NCBI GenBank assembly: GCA_035578155.1
Contig: JAPWDM010000016.1
Span: 2,340,001-2,404,000, forward strand
From: Brachynemurus nebulosus
Lineage: Eukaryota; Arthropoda; Insecta; Neuroptera; Myrmeleontidae
Length of the DNA: 64,000 nucleotides
Direction of reading: 5' to 3'
Below the pieces are notes generated by a model. It ran no database searches. It was given only the letters and a program-made list of their open reading frames with translations, and had not been told where the DNA came from. The translations under genes and the position numbers were made by a program. Positions 63,980 through 64,000 of this stretch are shown piece after piece; position 1 is the stretch's first letter, and each line of letters starts with the position of its first letter.

Positions 63980-64000
63980 GGTTCGATATAAATTGTATTT

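Larger units (their letters stand above)
56666..64000. mobile_element. Polinton/Maverick-like element, copy 2 (cut by the window end)
   Basis: Terminal repeat, TATA, spliced PolB and the 250 aa gene follow in the same order as copy 1. A convergent DDE integrase then replaces the zinc-finger block. The right half and right terminal repeat lie beyond the window. Just outside the left edge, CACAGTAAAACCCCAATCTT, then CCGGACTAC, near 56578 looks like a pogo-type end, possibly an unrelated neighbour. Confidence 0.8.

Overview
This window is AT-rich, gene-poor nuclear DNA from an animal, almost certainly an insect. The evidence is the short GT-AG intron, (TA)n and (TAA)n microsatellites, a Gypsy-type LTR element primed by a tRNA-Lys-like site, an R4/Dong-type LINE, and remnants of MADF, THAP and SWIM-type domain genes. 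A hemipteran is my guess from the flavour of the relic proteins; nothing here proves it. I see no convincing intact host gene. Almost every recognisable coding sequence belongs to a mobile element.

Layout. (1) 142-11903: a Polinton/Maverick-like DNA element with about 0.93 kb terminal inverted repeats (TIRs). It carries an intact protein-primed-type DNA polymerase B (PolB) with a spliced N-terminal exon, an unknown 250-270 aa protein, a C2H2 zinc-finger protein, a 0.9 kb array of 21-bp repeats each built around TGACTCA, a small basic ORF and a 159 aa ORF. It has no integrase, ATPase, protease or capsid gene. (2) 12047-15711: a foldback-like repeat made of TTAAGACATC-type words, with tandem duplications. 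(3) 15.9-22 kb: gene fragments (SWIM, THAP, MADF) and several small inverted-repeat elements (MITEs). (4) 22.1-33.2 kb: an inverted-repeat element and a complete but dead Gypsy-like retrotransposon, both set in (TA)n tracts; the Gypsy carries a nested 1-kb MITE in RNase H and has no integrase. (5) 35.2-36.3 kb: a solo LTR of a second family, also inside (TA)n. (6) 38.1-39.0 kb: a LINE relic. (7) 39.3-43.9 kb: an R4/Dong-like LINE on the minus strand, set in (TAA)n/(ATT)n, with a triplicated two-hairpin module in its 3' UTR. (8) 45-56 kb: a SINE, MITEs, a 1.8-kb long inverted repeat, a second long inverted-repeat element with a cysteine-rich gene relic and a nearly perfect 165-bp hairpin, and a hAT MITE with a clean 8-bp target duplication. 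(9) 56666-64000: a second, partial Polinton-like copy. Its PolB and its copy of the unknown protein are broken, but its DDE integrase with C-terminal chromodomain is intact. The window ends inside it.

The two Polinton-like copies share their whole left half (TIR, promoter, spliced PolB, unknown protein) and diverge abruptly just after the poly(A) region of the unknown protein gene. One then has the zinc-finger/array/ORF block, the other the integrase. This modular architecture, and the AP-1-like array directly upstream of the zinc-finger gene's TATA box, are the most unusual features here. All names rest on reading motifs by eye; no database search was possible.
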